Numbered from the stretch's first letter, positions 32,464-40,259 are shown. The stretch: 40,259 bases of DNA from Deltaproteobacteria bacterium (GCA_007130885.1 SLRQ01000060.1:1-40259); one strand, 5' to 3'. Notes: generated from the sequence alone by a model not told the origin. Numbers and translations: made by a program.

Positions 32464-32488
32464 ACACTATAGTATAGCGTTGTACATA
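32459..32488 (+). promoter_or_regulatory. Promoter of the Rrf2-cysK operon
   Basis: A perfect TTGACA -35 at 32459-32464 is followed after 18 bases by TACATA (32483-32488), preceded by TG as in extended -10 promoters. The leader to ATG 32520 is about 25 nt and contains GGAGAG. Confidence 0.55.
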
Positions 32489-32519
32489 TTGCGAACAGGA
32501 AGCATGGAGAGAACACGAG

Positions 32520-32960
32520 ATGAAAGTGTCAACCAAGGGGCGCTACGGATTGCGCGTGATGATGGAGCTTGCCGGGCATTACGGCCGTGGTCCCATGCCG
32601 GTCGAAGCTATTGCCAGAAACCAAGCAATTTCAGGCAAGTACATTCACGTGCTTGTCATGAGACTTAGGGCGGCCGGGCTCGTTCGAAGCGTGCGGGGCC
32701 CTGGTGGAGGCTACGAGCTGGCCAAGGAGCCCTCTTCGATCACCGCTCTCGACGTGGTGTCGGCTCTCGAAGGAAAGATCGTTCCCGTCGAGTGCGCCGC
32801 AAACGCATCCTCATGTCCGCGGGGAGGCGGTTGCGCCGTCCGCGACGTGTGGAGCAACGTCGCCTCCGCAGTGGACGGTGTGCTGTCTCGGCTTACGCTC
32901 GAAGACCTTTGGCTTAGACAGAAAAGTATGACGGAAGAGTCGCTAACCTATTGCATCTAG
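32520..32960 (+). CDS. Rrf2 family transcriptional regulator (IscR/CymR-like)
   Basis: A 146-aa Rrf2 regulator. The N-terminal winged helix is typical: [40 protein letters not shown], and the wing [19 protein letters not shown]. Three Cys at residues 92, 99 and 105 ([16 protein letters not shown]) have the place and spacing of the IscR [2Fe-2S] ligands, so it probably senses Fe-S status or redox; CymR-type members lack them. The gene is 13 bp ahead of cysK and diverges from the acetyltransferase gene across a palindrome. This argues for control of cysteine synthesis and its own operon. ATG 32520. Confidence 0.9.
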   Translation: MKVSTKGRYGLRVMMELAGHYGRGPMPVEAIARNQAISGKYIHVLVMRLRAAGLVRSVRGPGGGYELAKEPSSITALDVVSALEGKIVPVECAANASSCPRGGGCAVRDVWSNVASAVDGVLSRLTLEDLWLRQKSMTEESLTYCI

Positions 32961-32973
32961 AAGAGAATTTCTA

Positions 32974-33939
32974 ATGGACAGAGTATTCGATGATAACAGT
33001 CAGAGCATAGGAAACACACCACTAGTTCGCCTGAATAGGCTCACCAAGGGCATGCCGGCGACTGTTGTGGCGAAGATCGAGGGCCGGAACCCGGCTTACT
33101 CGGTCAAGTGCCGCATAGGCGCTGCGATGCTCTGGGCGGCCGAGCGGAACGGCATTTTGAAGCCCGGTTCGAAGGAGATGACTGTTGTCGAACCGACAAG
33201 CGGCAACACCGGCATCGCCTTGGCCTTCGTATGCGCGGCGCGAGGATACCCGCTGCTGTTGACCATGCCCGAAACAATGTCGATCGAGCGACGCAAGATG
33301 CTCGTCGCTTTCGGTGCGCAAATCGTGCTGACAGAAGGTTCCTTGGGGATGAAGGGCGCCGTGGCCAAGGCCGAGGAGATTGTCGGATCCGATGCCTCGC
33401 GGTACTTCATGCCTCAGCAGTTCAAGAACCCGGCGAACCCAGAGATTCACTTCAAGACCACCGGTCCCGAAATATGGAACGACACCGAGGGGAAGATCGA
33501 CATATTCGTCTCCGGCGTCGGGACCGGCGGCACCATCACCGGTGTCGGCCGCTACATCAAGCAGACCCAAAAAAAGGGCATTCAGACCGTTGCAGTGGAG
33601 CCGATCCACTCGCCGGTTCTCACCGCTATCCGCGACGGAGAGGAGCCCATGCCTGGGCCGCACAAGATCCAGGGGATCGGTGCGGGCTTCAAGCCGGATA
33701 TCCTCGATCTCGACCTCGTCGACGAGATTGCCACCGTGTCCAATGACGAGGCACTTGAGTATGCCCGCCGCTTGCACCGCGAGGAAGGCATCACTTGCGG
33801 CATCTCGAGCGGCGCGGCCGTGGCGGTGGCCTGCCAGATTGCCGCCCGTCCGGAGAACGAGGGCAAGCTCATCGTGACGGTCCTCCCTGACGCCGGAGAG
33901 CGCTACCTGAGCACAGCGCTCTTTGAGGAGACGAAGTAG
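32974..33939 (+). CDS. cysK: Cysteine synthase (O-acetylserine sulfhydrylase)
   Basis: A 321-aa PLP enzyme that makes cysteine from O-acetylserine and sulfide. The PLP lysine is Lys45 in [11 protein letters not shown]. The substrate loop [12 protein letters not shown], the phosphate-binding [16 protein letters not shown] and the C-terminal [11 protein letters not shown] (PLP ring nitrogen site) are all present. [15 protein letters not shown] is the CysE-tail-contact region of CysK. Full length for the family. It lies 13 bp after the Rrf2 gene and 8 bp before the next small gene. With the divergent acetyltransferase it completes the two-step cysteine pathway. Confidence 0.93.
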   Translation: MDRVFDDNSQSIGNTPLVRLNRLTKGMPATVVAKIEGRNPAYSVKCRIGAAMLWAAERNGILKPGSKEMTVVEPTSGNTGIALAFVCAARGYPLLLTMPETMSIERRKMLVAFGAQIVLTEGSLGMKGAVAKAEEIVGSDASRYFMPQQFKNPANPEIHFKTTGPEIWNDTEGKIDIFVSGVGTGGTITGVGRYIKQTQKKGIQTVAVEPIHSPVLTAIRDGEEPMPGPHKIQGIGAGFKPDILDLDLVDEIATVSNDEALEYARRLHREEGITCGISSGAAVAVACQIAARPENEGKLIVTVLPDAGERYLSTALFEETK

Positions 33940-33947
33940 GAGCGGTA

Positions 33948-34160
33948 ATGGCCGAGGTCGCCCAACCGGCGCTGTCGAAAGGACGACAGGCACGAATGGA
34001 AGTAGCTTCCGCCGAGCTCGACCGTGCGCTCAACGGAGAGGTCCGCCAGTGCGTCGTCCAGGTCTGTCGACATCACGGCACAACTTACGCCTGCCTGAAT
34101 CTCGAAGGGTATCGCACGGGCTCGATGAACGAGGTTCTGCCGGTTTCGGAGGCGCGATGA
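33948..34160 (+). CDS. 70-aa hypothetical protein in the sulfur operon
   Basis: A small gene with AGGAGCGG upstream of ATG 33948 and an ATGA overlap with the next gene, both of which argue for real translation. Codon use is like its neighbours. The product is polar and helical at first (SKGRQARMEVASAELDRALN), then has three Cys (RQCVVQVCRHHG, TYACLNLEG). No C-terminal Gly-Gly, so it is not a ThiS/MoaD-type carrier. No family recognised. It may be a small thiol protein or the remnant of an internally deleted larger gene. Confidence 0.5.
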   Translation: MAEVAQPALSKGRQARMEVASAELDRALNGEVRQCVVQVCRHHGTTYACLNLEGYRTGSMNEVLPVSEAR

Positions 34161-35200
34161 CGGTTGAAGCGATACGCCGGGAGAGTCCCGAAGGCGCTCG
34201 AACAAGAGCCATCGTCCTTCTCTCGGGTGGGCTGGATAGCACGCTGGCTGTCACGGCAATGCTCGAGCAGCACATCGAGGTCGTGGCCGTCAACTTTGTC
34301 GGCCCCTTCTGCACTTGCAGCCCGCGAGGGAAGGGCGGGTGCCATCTTGCGTCTGATGTCGCCCGGCGGCTCGGCGTCGAGATCCGCGTCCTTAGCAAGG
34401 GCATGGATTACTTGCGGCTAGTAGAGAACCCGCGGTTCGGTCGAGGCCGGGGGCTCAACCCTTGCATCGACTGCCGCATCTTTATGCTGCGCAAGGCTGC
34501 CGCCCTAATGGAGAAGGTTGGGGCTAGCTTCGTTGTGACCGGCGAGGTTCTTGGCCAGCGCCCCATGTCCCAGCATCGTGCCGCACTCGACCTCATTGAA
34601 CGAGAGAGCGGCCTGGCAGGTCGCTTGTTGCGCCCACTGAGCGCACACCTACTCGCGGAGACCATCCCCGAGAAGGACGGAATTGTCAGGCGCGACCTTC
34701 TGCTGGGGCTTAAGGGACGTTCGCGGAAGCCGCAGAACGCTCTGGTTCGAGCCAAGGGCGTGGAGGTCTTCGGATGCCCCGGCGGTGGCTGCCTTCTCAC
34801 GGAACCATTGATCGCGCGCCGTATGCGCGATCTGTTCACCTACTGCAAGAGCTGGACAGTGCGGGACGCGAAGCTGACCACCTTGGGGCGCCATCTACGA
34901 CTCCATGACCAACTCAAGGTCATCATTGGACGCGGTGAGGACGAGAATCGTCGGCTCGCAGAGATAGCTGGTGACAATCTCCCTCGTGTCGAATTCACCG
35001 TCGCCTCAGGTCCCACCGCTCTTCTATGCGGGAACTTCTCCAACACAGATCTCGAGACGGTGGGTCGGTTGCTGCGATTTTTCGCCAAGAAGGAGACCGC
35101 ACCAGTCCTCGAGGCTCTGGTGCACTCGGATGTCGGCCCGCGCAGGTGGGGGGTGACTGGCAGGGCGAGAATCGAGGAGGTCAACCGATGGACCATCTGA
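34157..35200 (+). CDS. ThiI-like PP-loop tRNA thiolation-type protein
   Basis: A 347-aa PP-loop ATPase. The pyrophosphate loop VLLSGGLDSTLAVTAML sits near residues 22-38, AVNFVGPFCTCSP follows, then GRGLNPCIDCRIFM and the highly conserved SFVVTGEVLGQRPMSQH. Next come RPLSAHLLAETIPE, LKGRSRKPQNALVRA, and a third Cys cluster FGCPGGGCLLTEP. These CxC, CxxC and CxxxxC motifs suit a 4-thiouridine or 2-thiouridine-type sulfur transferase, perhaps Fe-S dependent. Family members, known from Deltaproteobacteria, are annotated variously as ThiI-like or MnmA-like; the substrate is not settled. ATG 34157 overlaps the stop of the 70-aa gene (ATGA). Confidence 0.8.
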   Translation: MTVEAIRRESPEGARTRAIVLLSGGLDSTLAVTAMLEQHIEVVAVNFVGPFCTCSPRGKGGCHLASDVARRLGVEIRVLSKGMDYLRLVENPRFGRGRGLNPCIDCRIFMLRKAAALMEKVGASFVVTGEVLGQRPMSQHRAALDLIERESGLAGRLLRPLSAHLLAETIPEKDGIVRRDLLLGLKGRSRKPQNALVRAKGVEVFGCPGGGCLLTEPLIARRMRDLFTYCKSWTVRDAKLTTLGRHLRLHDQLKVIIGRGEDENRRLAEIAGDNLPRVEFTVASGPTALLCGNFSNTDLETVGRLLRFFAKKETAPVLEALVHSDVGPRRWGVTGRARIEEVNRWTI

Positions 35201-35364
35201 CCGACAGTTTGGGCAATCAGTCGACCGTCAACGGTTGCATGGGCTCGGTCGTCGAGATGGGCGACGGACGCGAAACCGTCGACCCGGCGCTGCTCCAGGA
35301 GCGGTCCGCTACGGGCGAAACGGTGGCTACTCGGCCCACGGGGTTTCGGAACCGTGCGAGGTGA
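35188..35364 (+). CDS. 58-aa possible micro-gene overlapping the PP-loop gene end
   Basis: ATG 35188 follows a strong GAGGAGGT and lies inside the last codons of the PP-loop gene; the frame runs 58 codons to TGA, 10 bp before the desulfurase ATG. The product MDHLTDSLGNQSTVNGCMGS... is polar with one Cys and no recognisable family. Retention of a good ribosome binding site and operon spacing suggests it is, or was, translated. A gutted larger gene is an equally good explanation. Confidence 0.35.
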   Translation: MDHLTDSLGNQSTVNGCMGSVVEMGDGRETVDPALLQERSATGETVATRPTGFRNRAR

Positions 35365-35374
35365 GCGTGACGGG

Positions 35375-36523
35375 ATGAACCCGATCTACCTCGACCACAA
35401 CGCCACGACCGCGCTCGATCCCGCGGTGCGTGACGAGATGATGCCCTGGCTTGGCGGCACGCCCGGCAATCCGTCGAGCATCCATTCGTTCGGCCAGGAA
35501 GCTCGGCGCGCCATCGACAAGGCTCGCGCCCAGGCGGCCCGGCTCATTGGTGCGAAGCCCGAGGAGCTCATCTTTACGAGCGGCGGCACCGAGGCCAACA
35601 ACCTCGCCATTCTTGGCGCGGTGGCCGCATCCGGAAAGTCCTCCCCACGCCTGGTCACCACCTCTATCGAGCACCAGGCAGTAGTGAGTCCATGCCGCCA
35701 GGTCGAGAGGACCGGCGGTACGGTCGCATGGATGCCGGTCGACAAGAATGGACTGTTTCGGCTCGAGGAAGCCATCTCGCTGCTCACGAGCGACACGCTT
35801 CTTCTTTCGGTGATGCTGGCAAACAACGACATCGGCACGATCCAGCCGGTCGGGGAGCTTTCGGACTCGGCGCGGGGGCTTGGTATCCTGCTCCACACTG
35901 ATGCTGTACAGGCGGTAGGCAAGATCGATGTCGACGTGAATAGGCTCGGAGTCGATCTCCTGTCTTTCTCCGGGCACAAGCTCTATGGCCCCCAGGGAAT
36001 CGGCGTCTTGTACGTGCGCAAGGGCACACGGCTGTCACCGCTCACTTTCGGAGGGCATCAGGAGCGGGAGCTGCGACCGGGGACAGAGAGCATCGCGGGG
36101 ATCGTCGGGCTCGGCAGAGCTTGCGAGCTTGCCAGGAAGCGGCTCGCCGCGGATGCCGCTCGAATGGAAGCTTTGCGCTCTTCCTTCGAGGCCGCGATAC
36201 TCGATCGCGTCGCCGGCACGACGATCAATGGTCTAGGTGCTCTCCGACTCGCCAATACCTCGAACCTGAGCTTCGAGGGCCTGGACGGAGAAGCGCTCGT
36301 CATCAACCTCGACCTGATGGGGCTCGCCGCGTCGACTGGAGCGGCCTGCAGCAGCGCGCAGAACGAGCCCTCGCACGTGCTCACCGCAATGGGGCGCAGC
36401 CTTGCCGAGGCTCGCTCGTCGGTGCGCTTCTCCTTCGGGCGGGACAACAGCGACGAGGATTTGGCGGTGGCGATCGATCTCGTCGCCCAGGCTGTCCAGC
36501 GGATACGGGAACACCGTCGATGA
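35375..36523 (+). CDS. iscS: Cysteine desulfurase (IscS/NifS family)
   Basis: A 382-aa PLP enzyme that turns cysteine into alanine and an enzyme-bound persulfide for Fe-S clusters and tRNA thiolation. Features: [13 protein letters not shown] at the N-terminus, [10 protein letters not shown], His100 in SIEHQAV, Asp176 ([11 protein letters not shown]), the PLP Lys202 in [12 protein letters not shown], and the persulfide Cys325 in [11 protein letters not shown]. The short loop around this Cys, followed directly by EPSHVL, is the group I (NifS/IscS) arrangement. ATG 35375 is chosen since the product then begins [10 protein letters not shown]; a GTG at 35354 would add seven residues. Its stop overlaps the next ATG. 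Confidence 0.92.
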   Translation: MNPIYLDHNATTALDPAVRDEMMPWLGGTPGNPSSIHSFGQEARRAIDKARAQAARLIGAKPEELIFTSGGTEANNLAILGAVAASGKSSPRLVTTSIEHQAVVSPCRQVERTGGTVAWMPVDKNGLFRLEEAISLLTSDTLLLSVMLANNDIGTIQPVGELSDSARGLGILLHTDAVQAVGKIDVDVNRLGVDLLSFSGHKLYGPQGIGVLYVRKGTRLSPLTFGGHQERELRPGTESIAGIVGLGRACELARKRLAADAARMEALRSSFEAAILDRVAGTTINGLGALRLANTSNLSFEGLDGEALVINLDLMGLAASTGAACSSAQNEPSHVLTAMGRSLAEARSSVRFSFGRDNSDEDLAVAIDLVAQAVQRIREHRR

Positions 36524-36819
36524 GCGATGTGGCACGCCTCTCGCGCCTCTCGGAGTCCAAGCTGCCTAGCTCCCGGCGCCTGGTAGTTGCCATGAGCGGC
36601 GATGTGGATAGCAGCGTCGCCGCGGCGCTTCTCAAAAAGGGCGGCCACGAGGTCATCGGCGTCACTCTGAAGCTCCAGGAATGCCACGAAGCACAAGGGA
36701 GCCGTTCCTGCTGCTGGGTCGACGGCGTCGTGCGCGCAGTGGCCGGAACACCTGTCAACGCGGGAGTTCTCTACGACGGCGACCGAGTCCTCGGGAGGGG
36801 GTGGATCGATGTCTGCTGA
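36520..36819 (+). CDS. Internally deleted MnmA (99 aa)
   Basis: Residues 20-70 are the N-terminus of the tRNA 2-thiouridylase Mnm[50 protein letters not shown]. The last 25 ([16 protein letters not shown]) are its C-terminal strand motif, normally some 260 residues further on. The catalytic Cys pair, tRNA-binding region and most of the PP-loop fold are gone, and the loop reads SGDVDSS, not SGGVDSS. The frame is open and coupled on both sides: ATGA overlap with the desulfurase, and the ThiF ATG lies inside its end. It is either a recent in-frame deletion or a retained small protein. It cannot thiolate tRNA alone. Confidence 0.75.
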   Translation: MSDVARLSRLSESKLPSSRRLVVAMSGDVDSSVAAALLKKGGHEVIGVTLKLQECHEAQGSRSCCWVDGVVRAVAGTPVNAGVLYDGDRVLGRGWIDVC

Positions 36820-37852
36820 GCCCGCCGCAACCACCCCAAGCGGCTCGCGGTATGCCCGCCAGGCCGTGCTCGATGTGATCGGGCGCGCTGGTCAGGATGC
36901 GCTGGCCAGTAGCACCATACTTGTCGTGGGCTGTGGGGCCCTTGGCAGCACACAGGCAGAGCTTTTAGCTCGCGCGGGCGTCGGCCGGCTCATTTTGGTC
37001 GATCGTGACGTGCTCGAGCTGCACAATCTCCAGCGCCAGATCCTATTCGACGAGCAGGATGTTCGCGAGCTGATGCCGAAGGCGGCCGCGGCAGCCCGAA
37101 GGCTACGGGCGATCAACTCGGAGATCGTGATCGACGCACAGGTCACGGATGTCACCGCGACAAACGTCACCGAGCTCATACGGCCGGCCGACCTCGTGAT
37201 CGACGGTACCGACAACTTCGAGACGCGCTATCTCATCAACGACGCCGCGGTCCAATCCGGGAAGCCCTGGGTGTACGGTGGCGTCCTTGGGACCGATGGC
37301 ACAGTGATGGCGGTGAGGCCGGGGCTGGGTCCATGTCTGCGCTGCATCTTCCCCGACCCGCCGGATGCGCACCTGCTGCCGACCTGCGAGACGCAGGGCG
37401 TTCTCAACACGGCAGTGGTGTGGGTCGCGGCTCTTCAGGTGACGGAGGCGTTCAAGTTGCTTGTCCGCGATTCCGCGGCCGAGTTCAGGCTCACCGCCCT
37501 CGATGTGTGGCGTGGCACGACGCATTCGGTGGTGGTCCACCGCAACGAGACGTGCGTCTGTTGCGCCGAGCGACGCTTCGAATTCTTGAGTGACGAGCGC
37601 GGCTCATCGTCGACCGTGTTCTGCGGGCGCAACGCCGTTCAGGTCACTCCGGAGAAGCGGACTGCTCCGGACTTCTCGGACCTCTGTCAACGCCTAGCGC
37701 CGCTGGGCAAGGTCACGATGAATGGCTTGGTCCTGGAGTTCGGCTGCAAGGACCGCCGAATAGTGGTCTTCCCGGACGGTCGCGTGCTCGTCATGGGGAC
37801 GACCGACACTGCGGAGGCTAGGAGCCTCGTGGCGAAGTACATCGGGAGCTGA
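36809..37852 (+). CDS. thiF: ThiF/MoeB-type E1-like adenylyltransferase
   Basis: A 347-aa E1-like enzyme that would adenylate the C-terminal glycine of a ubiquitin-like sulfur carrier. It has ATP-binding [20 protein letters not shown] (40-59), [13 protein letters not shown] with the Arg finger, the Lys of MPKAAAA, and [16 protein letters not shown]. The zinc-binding CLRC..CVCC pairs are present. A C-terminal extension ([36 protein letters not shown]) matches the ThiF C-terminal domain of Firmicute/deltaproteobacterial type. No ThiS-, MoaD- or TusA-like carrier was found in the window, so its partner is elsewhere. The start overlaps the mini-MnmA stop; nadA follows after 6 bp. Confidence 0.85.
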   Translation: MSAEPAATTPSGSRYARQAVLDVIGRAGQDALASSTILVVGCGALGSTQAELLARAGVGRLILVDRDVLELHNLQRQILFDEQDVRELMPKAAAAARRLRAINSEIVIDAQVTDVTATNVTELIRPADLVIDGTDNFETRYLINDAAVQSGKPWVYGGVLGTDGTVMAVRPGLGPCLRCIFPDPPDAHLLPTCETQGVLNTAVVWVAALQVTEAFKLLVRDSAAEFRLTALDVWRGTTHSVVVHRNETCVCCAERRFEFLSDERGSSSTVFCGRNAVQVTPEKRTAPDFSDLCQRLAPLGKVTMNGLVLEFGCKDRRIVVFPDGRVLVMGTTDTAEARSLVAKYIGS

Positions 37853-37858
37853 CAAGCC

Positions 37859-38815
37859 ATGGAATCAATAGTCGATCGGATTCGAAAACTCCGCGACAGA
37901 CGAAGGGCTGTCATCCTCGCGCACAACTACACCCTTCACGAGGTCCAGGACCTCGCGGACTTCGTCGGTGACTCGCTCGAGCTAGCGTTCCGAGCAGCCG
38001 AGGCCCGTGCCGATGTCATTGTGCTCTGTGGTGTCTACTTTATGGCCGAGACAGCGAAGCTCTTGAATCCAGGCGCCTCGGTCCTCATGCCCGATCTGCG
38101 CGCCGGGTGCCCAATGGCCGACATGTTGACCGTCGAGGACCTGCGCCAGGCGAAGGCCGCGCACCCTGGCTGCGCAGTCGTGTGCTACGTCAACAGCTCC
38201 GCCGCTGTAAAGGCCGAATCGGACATCTGCTGCACCAGCTCGAACGCGGCCGCGATCATCGCCGGGATCCCCGCGACACAGCCCATTCTCTTCGTGCCAG
38301 ACCGAAACCTTGGAGAATGGGCGGGGGAGGTGGTTGGGAGAGATGTCAAATGTTGGGATGGCTACTGTCCAACTCACGAACGGATCCTGCCTCAATATGT
38401 GCAGCAAGCACGCGAGCAGCACCCCGGCGCGCTCGTGGTGGTACACCCCGAGTGTACGAGCCCTGTGCGTGCCATGGCCAATCACGTCGCGAGCACGTCA
38501 GGAATACTATCCTTCTGTCGGACATCGAGCTGTTCCGCCTTCATCGTCGCGACCGAAAGAGGGCTGCTGCACCGCCTGCGCGCCGAGAACCCGACGAAGG
38601 AGTTCTTCGAGGCGAGCCCTCACATGATCTGCCCGAATATGAAGCTCACCACGGCAGAGAAGATCTTGTGGTGCCTCGAAGATCTGCCTGGCGAAGTAAC
38701 CGTCGCTGATGACGTGGCACCAGGGGCTCGTCGAGCGATCGATCGGATGCTCGCCGTGGCGCCTCCGCGATGTCGCAAGGCGCGGGGCCGAGGAGTTGAT
38801 CATGAACCACACTGA
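37859..38815 (+). CDS. nadA: Quinolinate synthase
   Basis: A 318-aa NadA, an Fe-S enzyme that condenses iminoaspartate and dihydroxyacetone phosphate into quinolinate for NAD synthesis. Three pseudo-repeated domains are visible. The [4Fe-4S] ligands are Cys84 (RAGCPMAD), Cys170 (DGYCPTH) and Cys258 (HMICPNMK), in the positions of the thermophilic enzyme. HNY at the N-terminus and VHPECTSPV are active-site blocks. No nadB or nadC is in the window. The last 14 bases overlap the hydE start, giving translational coupling. Its presence beside iscS fits a delivery of sulfur to Fe-S enzymes. Confidence 0.92.
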   Translation: MESIVDRIRKLRDRRRAVILAHNYTLHEVQDLADFVGDSLELAFRAAEARADVIVLCGVYFMAETAKLLNPGASVLMPDLRAGCPMADMLTVEDLRQAKAAHPGCAVVCYVNSSAAVKAESDICCTSSNAAAIIAGIPATQPILFVPDRNLGEWAGEVVGRDVKCWDGYCPTHERILPQYVQQAREQHPGALVVVHPECTSPVRAMANHVASTSGILSFCRTSSCSAFIVATERGLLHRLRAENPTKEFFEASPHMICPNMKLTTAEKILWCLEDLPGEVTVADDVAPGARRAIDRMLAVAPPRCRKARGRGVDHEPH

Positions 38816-39848
38816 GATCCTGAGCTGGCTCAGAGAGGAGCGAGCAGAGGCCCTCGCGGACCTATGGCGAAAGGCAGACGACGCCCGCCGCGACGGCGTT
38901 GGAGATGAGGTCCACCTGCGCGGCCTCATCGAGGTCTCCAATCACTGCGTGCGTCAGTGCCACTACTGCGGGCTTCGCGCAGGGAACCGTGATCTTTTAC
39001 GCTACCGCATGAGCGTGGAGGAGATCCTCGACTGCGCGCGTGCCGCCGTCCGCTTCGGCTATGGCACGGTCGTTGTGCAAGCCGGTGAGGATCCAGGCCT
39101 CACGGGACCGCTGGTCGCGGACCTTGTGCGGCAAATCAAGGACGAGCTGCCTTTGGCGGTGACACTGAGCCTTGGCGAGCGCAGCCTCGAGGAACTCGCC
39201 ACGTGGTGTAATGCGGGTGCGGACCGCTATCTTCTGCGCTTCGAGACATCGAACCCGGAACTCTTCGCGCGGATCCATCCCCCGCGGCGCGGTGAGGCGA
39301 CTCCGGTCGATCGTATCGGTCTCCTCGGGCAGCTGCGGCGTCTCGGCTACGAGGTGGGCAGCGGAATCATGATTGGCATTCCCGGCCAGACCCAGGCGGA
39401 TCTGGCGCGAGATCTCGAGCTGTTCGGCAAACTCGACCTCGACATGATCGGGGTGGGACCATTTATCGCTCACCCGGCAACCCCGCTCGCCGTGACTCAG
39501 TCGACCGATCGGCTCACGGTTGACGAGCAAGTTCCACCGACGGAGCTCATGACCTACAAGGCAGTGGCGCTCGCTCGGCTTTGCTGCCCGCGCGCTAACA
39601 TCCCCAGCACCACAGCGCTCGCCACGCTGAACCTGGCGGAAGGCAGGGAGCTCGGCTTGCAGCGCGGAGCCAACATTCTCATGCCCAACCTCACGCCCCC
39701 ACGCTATCGCACCCAATACGAGATCTATCCAGCCAAGGCGTGCATTCAGGAAACGGCGGAGCAATGCCAGGGTTGCATGCGGCGTCGCATCGATTCCATC
39801 GGACGACGTGTGGGCCAAGGTCACGGGGCGGCCCAATCGCGTATGTAA
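38802..39848 (+). CDS. hydE: HydE-like radical SAM protein
   Basis: A 348-aa radical SAM enzyme of the BioB/HydE/PylB group. The SAM cluster motif is Cys49-x3-Cys53-x2-Cys56 in SNHCVRQCHYCGLRAGN, followed by VVQAGEDPGLTGPLV and LSLGERSLEEL (the HydE LxLGER block). GSGIMIGIPGQTQ and DLDMIGVGPFIAHPATPL are further HydE signatures, and the C-terminal Cys314-x7-Cys322-x2-Cys325 matches the second, dispensable cluster of HydE. HydE helps build the [FeFe]-hydrogenase H-cluster, using a cysteine-derived substrate. HydF, HydG and a hydrogenase are not in the window. ATG 38802 follows GAGGAG and overlaps the nadA end. Confidence 0.88.
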   Translation: MNHTEILSWLREERAEALADLWRKADDARRDGVGDEVHLRGLIEVSNHCVRQCHYCGLRAGNRDLLRYRMSVEEILDCARAAVRFGYGTVVVQAGEDPGLTGPLVADLVRQIKDELPLAVTLSLGERSLEELATWCNAGADRYLLRFETSNPELFARIHPPRRGEATPVDRIGLLGQLRRLGYEVGSGIMIGIPGQTQADLARDLELFGKLDLDMIGVGPFIAHPATPLAVTQSTDRLTVDEQVPPTELMTYKAVALARLCCPRANIPSTTALATLNLAEGRELGLQRGANILMPNLTPPRYRTQYEIYPAKACIQETAEQCQGCMRRRIDSIGRRVGQGHGAAQSRM

Positions 39849-39859
39849 ACATCACTGTC

Positions 39860-40096
39860 ATGGAACTCAAACCCTCATGTCCTCGATGTCAGAAACCGCA
39901 CAAGCATATGACGCCGTTGCGTTCGACGACCCATGAACCAGTCAGGTTCACCTCTAATGGGCATGACCGGTCGGATGCAGTGGAGGCAACCCCTAGGTTC
40001 CGGTGGCGCCCCTTGAGAGGTGGTTTCGCCAGAGCGGTTAGGAGACCGGTCATGCAGCTCAAGTCAGAAGAGAGTCCAGCACGCAGGCAGAGTTGA
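39860..40096 (+). CDS. Small protein with N-terminal CxxC
   Basis: A 78-codon frame starting 11 bp after hydE. It opens with a half zinc-ribbon or rubredoxin-like knuckle, LKPSCPRCQKPHKH, but no second CxxC follows; the rest is Arg-rich and looks less protein-like. It may be the decayed 5' end of a zinc-ribbon gene. Family not recognised. Confidence 0.3.
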   Translation: MELKPSCPRCQKPHKHMTPLRSTTHEPVRFTSNGHDRSDAVEATPRFRWRPLRGGFARAVRRPVMQLKSEESPARRQS

Positions 40097-40145
40097 TTGT
40101 GATTGCTCCCGAGGAGAATGATGATGAAGGACGATGGACTTCGCC

Positions 40146-40259
40146 GCCGGTCAGAAACTGATCCATTTTCGGCGGATGCAGTGATCCATTTGGGGTTGCG
40201 GAGCGGGAGTTTGATTCAGGCCCGAGCCAACAGAATGGATCTTGGCTGCAAAGATGAGC
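40146..40259. mobile_element. Possible IS21-type element terminus
   Basis: The words CTGATCCATTTTCGG (about 40149) and GTGATCCATTTGGGG (about 40181) form a direct repeat with 32-bp period next to GGTCAGAAA. IS21-family ends carry such iterated TGATCCA boxes ahead of istA. The window ends before any transposase codons can be confirmed. Confidence 0.4.

Noticed and set aside
33022..33993. 323-codon open frame antisense to cysK
   Set aside because: The plus strand encodes a complete cysteine synthase; the antisense frame is a codon-bias shadow with no domain.
34047..35364. A ThiS/MoaD-like sulfur carrier among the micro-genes of the sulfur operon
   Set aside because: Neither small product ends in Gly-Gly nor shows a beta-grasp pattern, so neither can be called the ThiF partner.

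Overview
The window looks like a GC-rich chromosomal segment of a deltaproteobacterial-grade organism, probably Myxococcota or a relative. Support for this: a CGDN..CDGTDLGG-type cysteine motif in a decayed lipoprotein, a close match to a sigma-54 promoter, an EpsC-type serine acetyltransferase, a TauE/SafE exporter, and a ThiI-like PP-loop protein and HydE of kinds I associate with anaerobic Deltaproteobacteria. The lineage is inference. No rRNA, tRNA, CRISPR array or plasmid origin was seen. Internally deleted and fused gene fragments are unusually frequent. This may be real genome turnover, but assembly chimerism cannot be excluded from sequence alone.

Layout. 1-4.5 kb is a nested mosaic: pieces of an integrase-core transposase enclose a block bounded by 137-bp direct repeats. 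That block holds a lipoprotein start, a fragment of a methyltransferase operon and a decayed tail-fibre-like surface protein; a Fic protein follows. 4.5-11.5 kb holds an AAA/DUF4143 ATPase, a PEBP-family protein, a methyltransferase, a DNA-alkylation-repair/release-factor fusion and a GFVN-repeat surface protein, separated by fossils. 11.5-12.9 kb is a radical SAM/SPASM enzyme paired with a small cysteine-rich lipoprotein behind a likely sigma-54 promoter. 13.2-14.6 kb has two paralogous membrane proteins and more fossils. 14.6-19.9 kb is a five-gene minus-strand redox cluster (6-phosphogluconate dehydrogenase, disulfide-type flavoprotein, glucose-dehydrogenase-like SDR, type II NADH dehydrogenase, membrane protein). 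20-30 kb is a looser set: a secreted Cys-x12-Cys repeat protein, a COG2509 flavoprotein, a lower-GC DUF285/BspA-type surface lipoprotein, a prolyl oligopeptidase, a TauE/SafE exporter and a CDF transporter.

30.7-39.8 kb contains the most coherent system. Serine acetyltransferase and an Rrf2 regulator diverge from two promoters whose -35 boxes form the two arms of one palindrome. The Rrf2 gene heads a tightly packed run: cysK, a 70-aa gene, a ThiI-like PP-loop protein, a possible 58-aa gene, an iscS/nifS-type desulfurase, a 99-aa internally deleted MnmA, a ThiF/MoeB E1-like protein, nadA and hydE. I read it as a cysteine-to-sulfane-sulfur-to-Fe-S/thiolation operon. The window ends in what may be an IS21-type element terminus.

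Best candidates for undescribed biology are the AlkD-like/ArfB-like fusion, the sulfur operon with its mini-MnmA and coupled micro-genes, the radical SAM/lipoprotein pair, and the Cys-x12-Cys repeat protein.
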